Shown: in pieces, positions 46,786 to 59,929 of the stretch
How the letters are laid out: each line of letters opens with the position of its first letter
Numbering within the stretch: the stretch's first letter is position 1
From: Burhinus oedicnemus
Lineage: Eukaryota; Chordata; Aves; Charadriiformes; Burhinidae
Length of the DNA: 64,000 nucleotides
Direction: 5' to 3'
Assembly (NCBI GenBank): GCA_008921705.1
Contig: VFFE01008422.1
Coordinates: 929,292 to 993,291, forward strand
Program-made: the position numbers and the translations under genes
The notes under the pieces: generated by a model
Seen by the model: the letters and a program-made list of their open reading frames with translations, nothing else
Told to the model about the DNA's origin: nothing
The model's database searches: none

Positions 46786-49700
46786 CCCACTACTTGTTTT
46801 CAGTCCTCACCTCGAGTAGTTAGACTTTCTTACACCACTCAGCAATGGAAGTTCAAATGACTTTCCTAATACATCAATGCCCTGTAACTTGCTGGCTGTT
46901 CCCTAGCCGAAGTGATTGTCTCCTGAGAAGTTCAGACTGTCGTTTCAGTGCAGCAGGCTCCACTGCCTCTAGCCACTGGATGTTCCAAATCCTGCTTGGA
47001 AAGCCCCATCAAGTAGCATCTTCACTGCACACAAGTATCACCCCTCCTTACTGCCCACTGGCTTATCATCCACCCAGTATTTCAAGAAGACTAGTGACTG
47101 TGCAAGAGTTCTCACTGCCCTCAGCAAAACTCAGCAACCAAGCCTTTATGAAAGGTCCCTAAAACAATCCTATAAACTGGAAATCTACTTGTAAGATGAA
47201 TTGCCATTGCCATCAAAAGTCCCTCTCACCACTTCTCATGTATGCCAACGAATGACGTATTACTTTCTGAGTGCTTCTCTCTTGTCCCAGAGAGAAGTAC
47301 TTTTCCATCTGCATACGCTGTCTCATTTTCCTGCTCTTATGTAGTGCTTTTTCTACCTTGAAACCACTGTCTGCGATCAGTTATAACATCCACTTCTTGA
47401 AATCAAATGATTTTCAGATACACTGCAGGTAATGCGTCCAGCATACATGCAAAATGTAATCTTTTCCTGGTCCCCTTTAGGAGATATTGTTATGAAATAC
47501 AGCAAAATACCAGACGAAGGCAGCACTCGGCTAAAGCTACAGGATCACTTACCGGAGTAGGTGCTGTCTGCCCTGATCACTACCCAACATTTAAAGAGCT
47601 GTACAACTGTTGTAACAGTGTTTGCAGCAAGACTGTGACGAGGCAGTGTCTGATGCCCCAGGAGCAATAAGGGAGAAAAGGCCTTCTTCCTGGACTCCAT
47701 CTGGTTTCTAGATGCCTAAAAAGGTTGAAAATGCACAAGCAGAAGAGAGGCAATCCTTTTCTCACAGTAATGGGAGGCAGAGAACGTGCTGTACTCTGAT
47801 ACAAGGAAGTGCTGCCTGTGATCCCCACACAAGAAGGCACTTCTGATTTGGAGATCTTCCCGCTGCAACAACTTGCCATTTTGAAGTCTCATTTACCTGA
47901 TAGCACCTAGAAAACAAAGCAATCCCTTAACAAAGAAGAATTCAAGCAGTTCTATAATATATTAATAATTTGAGAATACAGGTGGGTTTTGACCAAAACC
48001 CCACGTGAGAACACCCATAGCATCTGCTGAAGTTTTGAAGCAGATCAAATATGTTGCTGACCTCTACAGAAGCAGAAGAAATTGTAAGTATAAATAAAAT
48101 CCGTAGGAAAGTTGGTGCTGTAACACAGAATGCATACAAACTTCTGTCTGTTAGTAAGAAAAAGAACTACCAACTATATTTACATTTATACTTCAATGGC
48201 TGAGATTTGTGTACTGATCCACAGGGACCTCTCAACTTACAGTCCCATCCTAGGCTTCATAGACAGTAGTAGGTAACTCACTGCCACTCAACAGCACAAA
48301 GAGCAAATACAAAATAGCAGTTTTAAATAATTTCATGTTTTGTTTAATGCTATTTTTAAAGACATTTTGTTTTATTATCTCAGTTGGTATTCACCACCAA
48401 CAACTTGGTTTTGATTTAATCCATGACTTCTGAACAAACAAAATGGAGGGTCTCCCAACTTAACATAAAAACACTCCACTGTTGAGGTTATCACAAAAGG
48501 ACTTGGCTTACTAACATCAAAGTCAATGAAAGTTTTGCCATCAAAGCTGTTGGATGCATATATAATTATACACTAGTAATACTGTATTCACCATTACATA
48601 AGGATTCTTTCAGTAGGGAGAATTTCCTGCTTTGTAAATTGTAAGCCTTAAAATTCAGTGTATGTAGACCAGAGGAGAGACAGTGTTTAGAGACTAAACG
48701 CAACTAGAAAATATATTAGAGGATATTTCGTCTTTGGCTACGAAAAAAACAGTATCAATGAGATCAAAGACAGCCTAAATAAATGTCTTCCCTCATATGA
48801 CATTATGTCTACAGAGTCATGTCAGAATGTAAAGCCTTCCAAAAGAGCATTTTTTTTACCTACTATACATACTTCTACGGCACATCTACACACCTCAGAA
48901 AAGACAACTGGTTTATATTATAGAGATCTCTTGGTACACTTGAAAGAGCATTGTTCTTTACTATTTTGCAATGGCTCTAGTCCCCAGATGTTTACAGTCA
49001 ATCCCAGAGACAGCCACATGTGTCTAGGGCACAAGCATGCTGGCAACTTACTCCTTCCACATGCCCAAACAAAACAGAATTATTTTTCTGGTAGAGAGAA
49101 AGTCATCTTTTGAAGACCAGATTGCACAGCATTTCCTAAAGCTCTTTAAAGGATTTCTAATCTACAGGAAGATGTAATCAACCCAACAGTAAAGCGGACT
49201 CCACAGTTCATAGGTCTCTCATACTCTAGCTCCAGCAGCAGATGTTGTGACTATTTTCTCCAGTAGAAGCACCTTTTCTTGGAAGACAAGGAGAGAGGAA
49301 GGGCAGCCTTCCTTGGACTAGACAAACACGCACCTGTTAAGCACAGTAAAGCTTTAGTTAATTACAGAGTTTTAAAGTATACAGCTGCTTGTTTACAATT
49401 CAAATATGTTTGAAGATCATTAAAAAGCAAGTCCCTTTGTAGCAGGCCAACATCTTTGCAGTTGCAAAAAGTAAGAAACATGTAAAACAGAGAAAATGAA
49501 ACTGATCCATAGCCATCTAGAAATAGATTAATTTCTGTCTGTAAAATGGTTTTTGAGATATTTAGATCCCTGCTTGAAACAAAAAAATTGTCTTTAAACA
49601 TCCAAAGACAATTCATTTCGGAATGTGAACACTGGAAAATATCAGCTGAAACCCATGCTGTATAAGAACATTAACTCTAGGCATTAGAAATGTTAATGCA

Positions 49701-52700
49701 CTTGGGAACTTTCAGGAATCTTTGCACTAGACTTAGCACTTCCAGGTGCACAGATCTTCTCGTGGCCCTTTTTTACAGTTTCCTCTTCCATTAAGAATAA
49801 GAATTTCTACATCACTGTGAATGTACATGCGGATTCATAAAACACAGAACACAGGCTCCACTCCAAAGACCTAACATTTAACAAAACAAAATTGAGAACA
49901 GGATTATAGCACCTACTTTCTCAATTACAGGTGTTGGATCCTACTAAATAAATGCATTCACACAGAAAAAAATAAATAGAAAAAGCAGCTTATTTTACTG
50001 TTTTTTCTGTTTCCACACTACCCACACAACAACACAAAAAATCTCCAATGCACAGAGCTGACCTAAAGCCAATCTCAGTAGCAAACACAGGACTGGACCA
50101 CCACCCCTGCAGGAGGGAAGCACAATTTAGCAGCTTGCATGCACACTATCTATTCTTTCTATGGTAAGAGTTTCTAGGCATAAGGATTTGCAGCAAGAAG
50201 GTTCTGGTCCACTGGCAATTTTTGGCTTCTGCAGTAGTTTGCAGCACTGCAACGTGTTAAAACCTGCAGTGGCTGCACGTAAACTGGCCTAGCTTCTGCC
50301 TAAAGATGATGCATTACAGTGATCCCAGGATTTTGTGCCTCTAAGGCACATTTTACATTTTGTAACCAGTTATGGTTATCTTTCAGCTGCAGATCACAAC
50401 TTTACAGTTCAAAGGTCTAAAAGCAAATTAGTCAATGGAAAAACTGTCACTCATCACAAGCAGTGAAATGAATGGACAAGGCATATAAAGGCCAAACTCA
50501 AGAGAACAACTTCGGGGTATAGTTTAGATACTAGTTGTAATTTCTCCAGGGACAAGAAAATCTGGGAATTTTACAAAATCATTCAACTGAGTATATAACC
50601 TCTTTCATTTAGGCAAGGAAAAGCTAATCTCAAACAAATGTAATATGCTGCAGGACCTTTTCTAAAGCTGCATCATAAGTTTGACTGCTGCATTTGAATG
50701 CTTGCAAAGACTTACTTAATTGTTGCTTCAGTCTTTTGCAATTCTTGAAATGCAAAAGTCTATGTGATCAGAAGGGGTGCCATGCTAATTTATAGCCTTT
50801 TATTTGTTTCTTAACATCTCCCAAAGCCAACATAAAAAGATACAAGTTTATTGCCTCCTTCCTCCAGGGAGGAGGAAAAAGGCAAGAGTGTCTGAAAAGG
50901 GCGATGTTTGTAGTGTATGCTTACTGAGATTTATCATTCCTGTTCTGGTAGTATCAAGAAGTACCAATCACAACCAGAGGTACTTTTGCTAGATCTTTAG
51001 GCTCAAACTACAAGGGCAGCAGTATAGAGACGTCTACCTCAAATCTACTAGATCAGTAGCACTGCTATTCACAAAGTGCGTGTTCCGCTCTTTCTCAGAT
51101 GCTGTTTAACTGAATCCCCCATGCAGACTTTTTATCTTGCTTCATTTCGGACACGTGCGATACCACGTTTTCAATTGCTCATGATTTCCTTCATGGCCCT
51201 GGGTAAGCTATGGTTACGCAACATTCTCTCTGTTATTCCTGAAAGAAAAGAGACCATCCAGCTTCTCACAGATACATGGATTTGCAGCCATCAATCCCAA
51301 ACCGAAGACACTACCTCTCTGTAGTCTACGGTTAGACCTTTAACATTTCTTTCCAAATGGGATAAGAGTGTCATTCCTCTCCTGGCACCTCCTCCCAACA
51401 GATTTAAGCAGCAGATTGAATCAGTATATTGATTTCAATAAAGCTCATTTTTTAGGCTATGAACTCTCACTATATATGACATAAAAGGAATGTAAAAGAG
51501 ACTGTGCAGCAGCCATCTATGAGCTGGATATTACGATGCCTAAATTCCACTTGCAAATCTAGCTTATATATTTGAATTAAGACATTTTGGCTTACAATTT
51601 AATGTCTATTCAGAGATATTGTAGATCTTCATAATGACACTTATATTAAGTAAGGCATTTATCTCCCCACCCCTCCTTTCCTCCTAACTGATGATTTTTT
51701 TTCTGAACTTACATTGTCTCTCTTGCTGTATTGAAGACGTCAGTTTAATGTTTAGTAGTATTTAGAAACAATATTGAATATTACTTCTGTAATTTCTAGT
51801 TGAGAACACCACAAAAAACACTGTCAATGTATAATTTCATCATGAGTCCATATAATGAATACTGTATGCAGTTCAGATAAAAGAGAACATTTGAACAACA
51901 ACTTAAAGTCAACAATGATGAACAAAGGCACAGACTTGCTTCTGTGAAGCAAGAAGAAAGTAAAAAGCTGGTAGGGATAAGCAGAGGCCAGTAAAGTAAT
52001 GAGTTACCATAAAAAAAAGGTGAATATTCCCTATTCCACATAATACAGAACCCTAAGGGCACCAAATTAAACTACAAAGTGTCAGGTTTTAAAAGTTTTT
52101 TTTTAATTGTTTATTAGAGGTATTTTACCACCTACATACTTACACCATCTACTTAAGCCACCTACTTACAGTAAACTGAGGAATTCACCGCTGCAAAACG
52201 TTGTTGATAACAAAGGTGTATTAATATCCACAAGGAAACAGGACAAATCCATTGGTAAAGAAATAGAAATGTTTAAATAGAGTCAAAAAGCCCCAAACCA
52301 TACTACTTCTAGATCAGAAAGTCTTTCAGCATCAGACTGCTAGAAAAGCATATTGAGGAAATATCACCACACTCTTCCCTGCTTTCCTTAACTTTTTCAT
52401 AAGCACTAGCCACTTTCAGGAACACAGTACACAGGCAACTGAATAACAGCCTATTACAATACATGAAAAGTGTAAACGTATCTTGAAAAGTTTAAAGTTT
52501 TACAGTCGTCTTGGCTGAAGAAATGGCATTAGAAAAGAAAAATCTCAAGGAGGATGGAAGAAAGATGCCCTTACACACTGGGTTCTTATATTCTTTCAGG
52601 ATACCTACACAGCTTGTTTAGAAAAGCTTAATAAATGCAGTTTCCAAAAAAGTTGGGCAAGATTGTTGGATAGAAGACACTCTGAAGAGCTACTGAAATA

Positions 52701-53303
52701 TTCAAAGAAAATATTTATAGCAGTGAGCAGCAGAAAACTGTCAATGAGATAAAAAATTGTCTATTTGAAAATAAAAAAAGGCACATGCAGTCTGGTTTAT
52801 ATGTCAGTCACAGGCTTCAGAGCATTGAGGTCAAGTTGGTTTTATTCACAACTTTTCATTAGAATAAAGAGTTGTGTACATATACAAATCTGCACTTGTG
52901 AAGCATCCTTTCAGAAAAACAGGCACAACACAGACAGATCAGAACAGTTAATTTTTTCTGTCACTGTTCTTTTCCGTTTAATGCCTGCTAGATTCCCTAC
53001 AGGATTAGATTCAGTCCTCTGCAAGACTGTATTAATTGTTTTTCTCTAAGCATCTGGAATTCACACTTATTTGTTGCAACACCTGCAAAAGTTAAGTCTT
53101 ATTAGCTAGCTGAAGGCATAGACCTATTGAGTCTCATAGCATTGAGAAGCAGCTTAAATGGGTTTGTAAGTGCCATCATGCCAATTAACATGAGAACCTG
53201 GTAACAATAGGTTTGTAATAATCTCATGTGCTCATTTTACTACCCAAAATTTCTGGATAAGGAGCCTAACACCAGGGCAAAAGACTCAAACTTCATTTCT
53301 TAC
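46786..53303. other. Unique sequence, no transposon seen
   Basis: Start of the longest transposon-free stretch in the window. A minus-strand interval at 47553-47700 starts at an ATG, stays open for 49 codons and ends at a strong donor (TCCG/GTAAGTGA), but all three frames are nearly stop-free there and the peptide is not recognised. Other short frames lack motifs. Confidence 0.45.
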
Positions 53304-53460
53304 TTGAAGTGCACTCCGATGTGACTTGCTGGTGGCAGACCAGTTAGTATGTAAGCCAGCACATCAGCAGCGTGGATGACGAGGGCAAACTGACCTAAGT
53401 TGCAAGCCAGCATCACGATACGGACAAGTCCAGAGAAACAAAGGCCAGATAATCTACACG
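53304..53460 (-). CDS. Candidate coding exon, 157 nt, unrecognised gene
   Basis: On the minus strand a usable acceptor (TGTTGATTTTACAG) precedes it and a good donor (TTCAA/GTAAGAAAT) follows. Only one frame is open: 2 nt complete a codon, then 51 codons, then 2 nt, so the intron phases are 1 in and 2 out. The peptide begins CRLSGLCFSGLVRIVMLACN and contains a hydrophobic run of about 30 residues compatible with a membrane helix, ending ...PPASHIGVHF. Several CpGs fall inside, unlike the flanks. I do not recognise the protein. It could be an exon of a membrane protein or a chance open frame with good splice sites. Confidence 0.35.
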
Positions 53461-56400
53461 CTGTAAAATCAACACCCTTTGTCTCTGGCCACAAAAAGTC
53501 CTGGCAATTCCATAAGGGCAGACACAAGAGATCATGCACTTCTTATTCTCCCTCATTTTGCATTTCTGTCAACACAGAAGAGTCAGTAATTGCATGATTT
53601 ATTAGTAAGCCAGCACTACCTCAACAGAAAGCAGGCGGATCCACTGCAGTTCTCTCCCTGCCCACTTCCCTCTGCAGAAGAGGAAAACTTCTAATATATT
53701 CTGTCTCCTATTGATCTGGTCCCAAAAGAAGCTGCAGAGCATTGGGTTGAATTTGTATCTTCCAAGATAAATTATAATGGATATTATGCAGTACTAGGGA
53801 CAGCTTGCAGAGCTGTGCAAATTACTGTGACTTTTACAGCCTTATTTTTTTTAGTTGGATGTCAAGAATAGTAACAATATAGCACAGAAATAGAAAAATT
53901 ATAATTAAAATTTGCAGGTGACCATTTGTCCACAAATGCAGCTATAGTGCACATAAGAGCACTATTAGCTTCATTGCAGGTGCATTGTTCCACGTACATG
54001 TAATGCAAATACTGTATTTCCTGCACTTTACAAATGCATGTAAGATGTGTCCATTATCAGTCCTGAAAACAAAGTCCTAAAAAAGGTCTTTGTGCCTTTA
54101 TTAACATATGTGAAAGACAACATGAGGATGTCACTTCAAGAGGCAAACATTAGTTCTCAATCAGAAATCAGAGAATCACTCACTCTCTTCAACATTTGCT
54201 TTCTTAACTTTGTCCACTCAAAAACACTTCTCTAAAGTTCAAATTCTTCCACAGGTGTGGAGACAGTGCAGATCAGATCATCTCTGCACTCTGCCCCATG
54301 AAATAAGGATGTCCAGAAGCCAGAAAGAAGAATTAGGGTTTCCTTACCATATCCAGCAACTCTCACCTTCAGTAAGGAACTACAGCAAGCATGTCTCCAG
54401 CATTGTACTCTTCAACAAATATTTTGTGCTTTCCCAGCCCAAGTTTCTAGAAGATCTTCCTAAAGATCTTTCTTGGAAAATAAAATTATCTTTTTCTTTT
54501 TTAAGCATAAGGGTTTCTGAGGTAAAATCACTCTGACTTTTAAAACTTCCATCCAGTAAAGCATGTGTCTCTTTTTAAGTGCAGGTCACCTAAAGGCTAC
54601 CCTTGACTTAGAAAGTACAGACTTATTTGGATCAGGACCTGCACACCGATGCCACAACGCACAGCTAGCAGAAACCTCACTGCAGTTGTCCTCAAAGAAA
54701 AAGATCAATTAAAGAAATTTCATCTTAAATAAGGGAAGAGCGCGCAGATGGGGCTTGAGAAAAATCAAAGTTAGATAACCAAAGCCATTTAACTGAAAAA
54801 GTGAATTAAGTAAGCTAGAGAATTACCCAGATGCACTCCTTCTGACTGGTCTTGCATAAAAATATTTTGCAAGGGATTAAGGCTTCAATCTAACCTGAAC
54901 ACTAGCAGTACTCTACCAGTAGTCATCTAGTCAGATAGTGACTGAATTTCCAGGAAACAATCAGGCGTTAATTATGGCAACATGTACAGACCGATTGATA
55001 CTATCACCCTCTTGTGCTGCATACTGTACAAATGTATGAAGTGAGACAGCCCCTGCTCACACGGAGCTAAGAACCTCAACGTGGTCTACAGGAAGGATAG
55101 TGCAAATGACTCAAAATCACATAGAAAACAAAAGGAGAATACTAGGTTAATTCTAGTTTACCCAGCCACATGCCCTGTCCCATCAGCCAACAGTGCCTCT
55201 GTCCTGACTGTTTTCAGATCAAAGTTTTCACTTTCTTGAGGAAAAAATCCAAGGAATCAGGAATTTTCCCCCCTCCCCTTCTGCCATCACCCAAAAGATA
55301 ACTCATTCAATGACAGGCAAACTGACAAGTATACAAAGTGAAAAAATAGTCTTTGAGGAATCTGCGGTTTATGAATAGCCCAACTATCCACAGTGCATCT
55401 GGCATTACAAAAACATTATGGATTCAACAGTAAAAACTGTTCATGAACAACTAGAGAACAGAAGAAAAATGAGAGGGTACAATTTGTCATCTGCACGTTG
55501 CTTTACTGATAACATGTCATTTAGTGGGTCTTAATGCTCATATCATACTCCAGTATTTCCAGAAATCAGAAATTACACAGGCTTATATGACATGTATTAT
55601 TTATTGTCTACACCTCAGGCAAAGGTGTATGGTGCCACAGCAGCCTCAGGCATTTTAAATCCTGGAAGCACTCCCCTTCTGGCCCATCTTCTGACCTCCT
55701 CTGCTCTGTGTGGTAAGCCAGTGCAGGAAGCAAATCTACGAAAAATATTTATATTTTAGTGGTGGCAGGGAGTCCAATTTTTTAGCTTAGTCACCTCCCA
55801 GTTCATTATGCAATGGAACCAGTGTGGGTACTGGCACAAGAAGAGGGACCAGAAAGCACAAAAAGGGCCAGGTGAGAAATGTGACAGCCCAGACGTGGAC
55901 AGGCTTAAACTGCTCTGGACTTGTACTCTTAGCTGCATCAGCACAACTGAGGTGGTGACTGGCATGAGGCACATTAACTGTTGGTTTTGGCCAACAAATC
56001 CCATAGCTGCACCTCTAAATGTCCTGATTTTTCCCAAAGTAACATGGAAAATCGGAGCCAAAGTCAGAACAGACATCCCAGTCCCTAGACACTAGTTCAT
56101 TACACCTTTTATTACAAAAAAAAACCCAACCAAACACACACACACACAAAAACCCAAAACCCAAAAAACCAAAAACCAAACATCCCCTACTTTCTGCTGC
56201 ATGATTCCCATGCTTAAGAGGCTAATGCATTTATCAGTGCTACTCCAGACACTAAGTTACACACTGGAAAGGTCAGTGGACTACGGACATGACAGATCCA
56301 CACAGTTATGTGTTAATGGAACACAAACACTGATATCCTGGAAAATACCTGGAAGAAACACATATGATTATAGGATTGAAAATTACAAAACAAATAGAAT

Positions 56401-59400
56401 TCTTCCAACAACTGTGATATTACAAACTGAATTCTGAAGCGTATCCCATTGAGTTTCCCAAATCTCATCTAATTCACTATCACGTGAAGACGTCCGACAT
56501 CTTTCTTGAACTTTCTTAGAAGACTTGTCTGGACAATATTTTTGCTCCCTGTTAAAGAACATTTGTCTGTGGAAACATTTAAAACACAAGCTGCAGTTTC
56601 ATTCTCTTTGATGTGATGAATGGTATCCTGAATAAGGCTAGAGTGATAGCTTTTTTGGCTTTCAGTAACAAAAACAAAGCACAGAAAGCCCTATTATTCT
56701 ACCACTCCTTTTGCAGAAAGCCAACCTTACCATGTCGCTTTCTGTGTTGCAACACTGTGTTGAAGTAAGCATGAACATCACTCCTTGCTTGAATACCTCA
56801 CATTTCTGACTGATGTTTCTCAAAAATAAGTTGCACCCTTACATTTGGCTGGAGGATCACAGAGCAGAGACATAGGTTCATTGAATAGATGTGGAAGAGT
56901 AACACAAAAAGTGATTCCTAAAGTGATTGTGTTCTGAGAGAGTATTCATTTCTGCATGTGTGAAAAAGCTGCTGGATATAAAGATGCACTTTAAAATCTC
57001 GTTATTTTGAGTTGAACCAGATTGATGTTAAGAATAATCGCCCCTCAGCACAGTTATTGAATATCCCTTACTTTCTTCCGCATACTTCTCTTGCTTAAAA
57101 GACTCTTATTTGTATTTTGTGTTACTTAATTGGATATCATGCAACTTGTCATGAAACACCAAATTTTCCTAAATTGGAAAAAAGTGGAACAGTTTACAAA
57201 AAAATAATATAATTTTTTTTAAAAATTCTAAACACACATTTAGAACATTCAGTTTATGCATAAGTACAGGAGACTCATTCAAATCTTAGTAAGATACTCT
57301 ATTATTTATGCCCATTTAAGGGTGTTCCATGTTAAGGGGTTTTCAAACGATTTAAAGTAAGTGTCACCATATGTTGGATCACTACATGGTATCAAAAAAC
57401 AACAACAGCAGCCAAAAAAAGAAACTACTTTTGGATTTGGTCTCCTAACAGAAAGCAAAAAGACTGTCTTCACAGAAGTAAAATAAAGGTATGAAAAAGA
57501 TAATGAAGTTAAACTCCCATATTTATTATAAGAATAGCGCACTGAAAGGAAGATCTGACAGCTCTGATAGGTGACTCATGACAACATTTAGCCCCTTGGT
57601 GAGATGCTCATACAAATTCTACCTATCCTAAACCCTTGTTCCTATTTTACAAACACTCAGTTTAAAGGCACAAACTAATTATAGAACCCAGTTTAATATT
57701 ATCACTTGTCTGGAAAGGATACAAAATTTTCCTTAGAGGAAAGCTAGTATGTGAGCTGAAATCACCTTTTGTTACTGCAGGCTGTCTCTGTTTCTGGTGT
57801 TGAGATAATGTCCTTACAAAGGGACAATAGTTCAGAGATAACAAAACAATATTCAGGGCATCAAATATATTTTGCACAATAAACACAATTCTTTCTAACA
57901 TTGCAAGCCAGATGGACTGCTTCAACAGCTTAACCAAGAGAAGGAAACAATACCAAAAAATATTCGGAGAAGTCAAAAATATATTGTTTGCAGCACCAGA
58001 TCACAAAACCAAGGCAGTGATTATTAGGCACCCATTACAGTGGGTTCAGTACAAACAGACACTGTGGTCCATAGAGCCCTTATGCTAAGAACTATTCAAA
58101 GCTCACAGCACACTGCAGTCAAATACCATGTGAGAGGATGAGACCAGCTTTTAACAGTGAATTTCAGTTGCAGGACGGTAGCAGTATAGCTGAAATACCG
58201 ATGAAAAAATGTTAGTCTCATTCCCATAACAGTGAAGTTTGTCTAGTTCTTTTATTTCCACCTTGATGATTGCATTGTATATGAGCAATCAGGAATCAGC
58301 TGTGCTTCCTGTGTACTAATTAATTTTCAGGAAATACTATGAACAAATTTTCATATCAGAACCATACAGTAAACCTTAGTTTCGATGTTTTATTCATCAC
58401 CCTTGTCTAGTGCTTTCACTTGTGTCTGTAGGAAAGCACCAGTCATGGTCTATCACACAGGTTATAAGAAAGAATATTTCCCTAAATTATGAAATTCCTT
58501 CATTTCTGCTAGCATAACAAGCGGATAAATTCTTCCCCAGATTAGAAAACGTAGTTGCCATTAGTCTTAATGGGAGAATCTCAGTCACTGTCTCTTTCCT
58601 CAGTACCATTGGGCTTCATTTACAGAAAGCTGCCGTCAAAAGAAGTGGCAATAACACAAGCAGATACAGGGTGGCCTTAGAAACTGAGCAAGATGCAGTG
58701 CAGCTCCTTTATTAGGCGTAAGCTGCCCAAAAGCAACAAATACCCTGGGAAAGGATGTTAAAATGACTTGAGAGCGTTTTGCAGTCTTCTGATTCTCTGC
58801 TCTTCTCTGGGGACTAACAAGGACTTCTCGTAAATTAGACAGTCCTTGTTCTCAACCTCACAGCAGGATCCTCCTAAACTGCTCTAACTGCAGGTTGTCA
58901 GATGAGAGTGGAGCCTGCTTTTGACATACCTTCCCAACTTCCAACCCCATTTCTGGCCCACCCCGAGTATTGCTAGATGGAGTCTCCCCATAAACTGTCT
59001 TACAAGGACATTTGACAGTCTGACACAGGCTCCTTCATGCTGGCCTGAGCCTCCCAATCAGCACAGTCAAGCCCAGAGAAACTGACTCCTTCTTTCTGTA
59101 CTTTTTTAACAACAACATCCCTGAATAGGTGGCCAAAGATAATTCACCTATATCAAACAGACTGGCAAACTTTATCACTGACACTACATCGCCAGTGGTG
59201 GCAGACAGGTCAAGAACAGAAGCATACATTAACCATTCACTCTAATGATCAGATATATTGGGAAGCAGTGTAGGGAAGCCTACAGTAGTATACTTCTTTA
59301 TATATAGCTAACCAAAACCTTTCAGTAGGCTCAGCATCTTTAAAGTACCCCAAACTACTTCCAAGTATGTAAACAGAAATGATCAGTGAAACACCTAGTA

Positions 59401-59817
59401 TTACATCACGTACCTAGCTTTCATAGTAATACATGATACTTTGGTGGATACGGATATATCAACATTCATATTAAAAGCAGCATAAAAATAAATAGAAAAT
59501 AATCCATAGCTTTCATGTGTGTGTGAGAGTCCTATTTACAACAGCTATCTGCTGTTTTCTGGAAAAAGCAGCAATAGCTGTAAAATGTGAAATGCTCTTA
59601 ACCCTGCTAACAGCCTCTTTTTTGCAAGTGCTCTAACTGCTACTTAGAAGCAAGACAAAGTTCTTAGTAAGGTAATTGTCTCCTTTCTAATGTCAAGTAG
59701 TGCTCTGCTCATTTCCCTGCCAGGATCTGGTGCTAATATGGTGCTGGTTATTTTCATTTATTAGCTGGGTTCTGAATATCTTACAAAGAATTCTTGTAAA
59801 TTCTAATCACTTCTTAC
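53461..59817. other. Putative intron / unique sequence
   Basis: No transposon seen. An A/C-rich tract lies at 56115-56183. A weak minus-strand exon-like interval at about 54343-54404 would have phases (2 in, 1 out) that fit between the two candidate exons, but its acceptor (ATTTGTTGAAG) is poor. Two overlapping minus-strand frames near 55.76-56.08 kb were judged non-coding. Confidence 0.4.
56115..56183 (+). repeat. A/C-rich low-complexity tract
   Basis: Mixture of A runs, CCCAA units and a short (CA)n. Typical microsatellite-like sequence. Confidence 0.8.
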
Positions 59818-59929
59818 CTATAAGTGCCCATTTTTTTTGACACTCCTACAAATGTAGCCTCATGAAAACTGGCAACAGGATACAAAGGAGGAACGGGTTC
59901 TGTTTTCCCACCGAGGCACTCTGCTCTAT
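59818..59929 (-). CDS. Candidate coding exon, 112 nt, unrecognised gene
   Basis: The minus-strand acceptor TTTTGTTTTCAG and donor TATAG/GTAAGAAG bound it. Two of three frames are closed; the third is fully open with 2 nt, 36 codons and 2 nt (phase 1 in, phase 2 out). The peptide includes RAECLGGKTEPVPPLYPV and ATFVGVSKKMGTY, proline-rich in the middle. Two CpGs occur in AT-rich surroundings. It lies upstream, in the same orientation, of the 53304-53460 candidate. Phase 2 out does not match phase 1 in, so another exon would be needed between them. The gene is not recognised. Confidence 0.38.

Noticed and set aside
55756..56076. Two overlapping minus-strand frames, one hydrophobic (61 codons)
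   Set aside because: No splice signals at sensible places, stop just after the hydrophobic part, no recognised motif.
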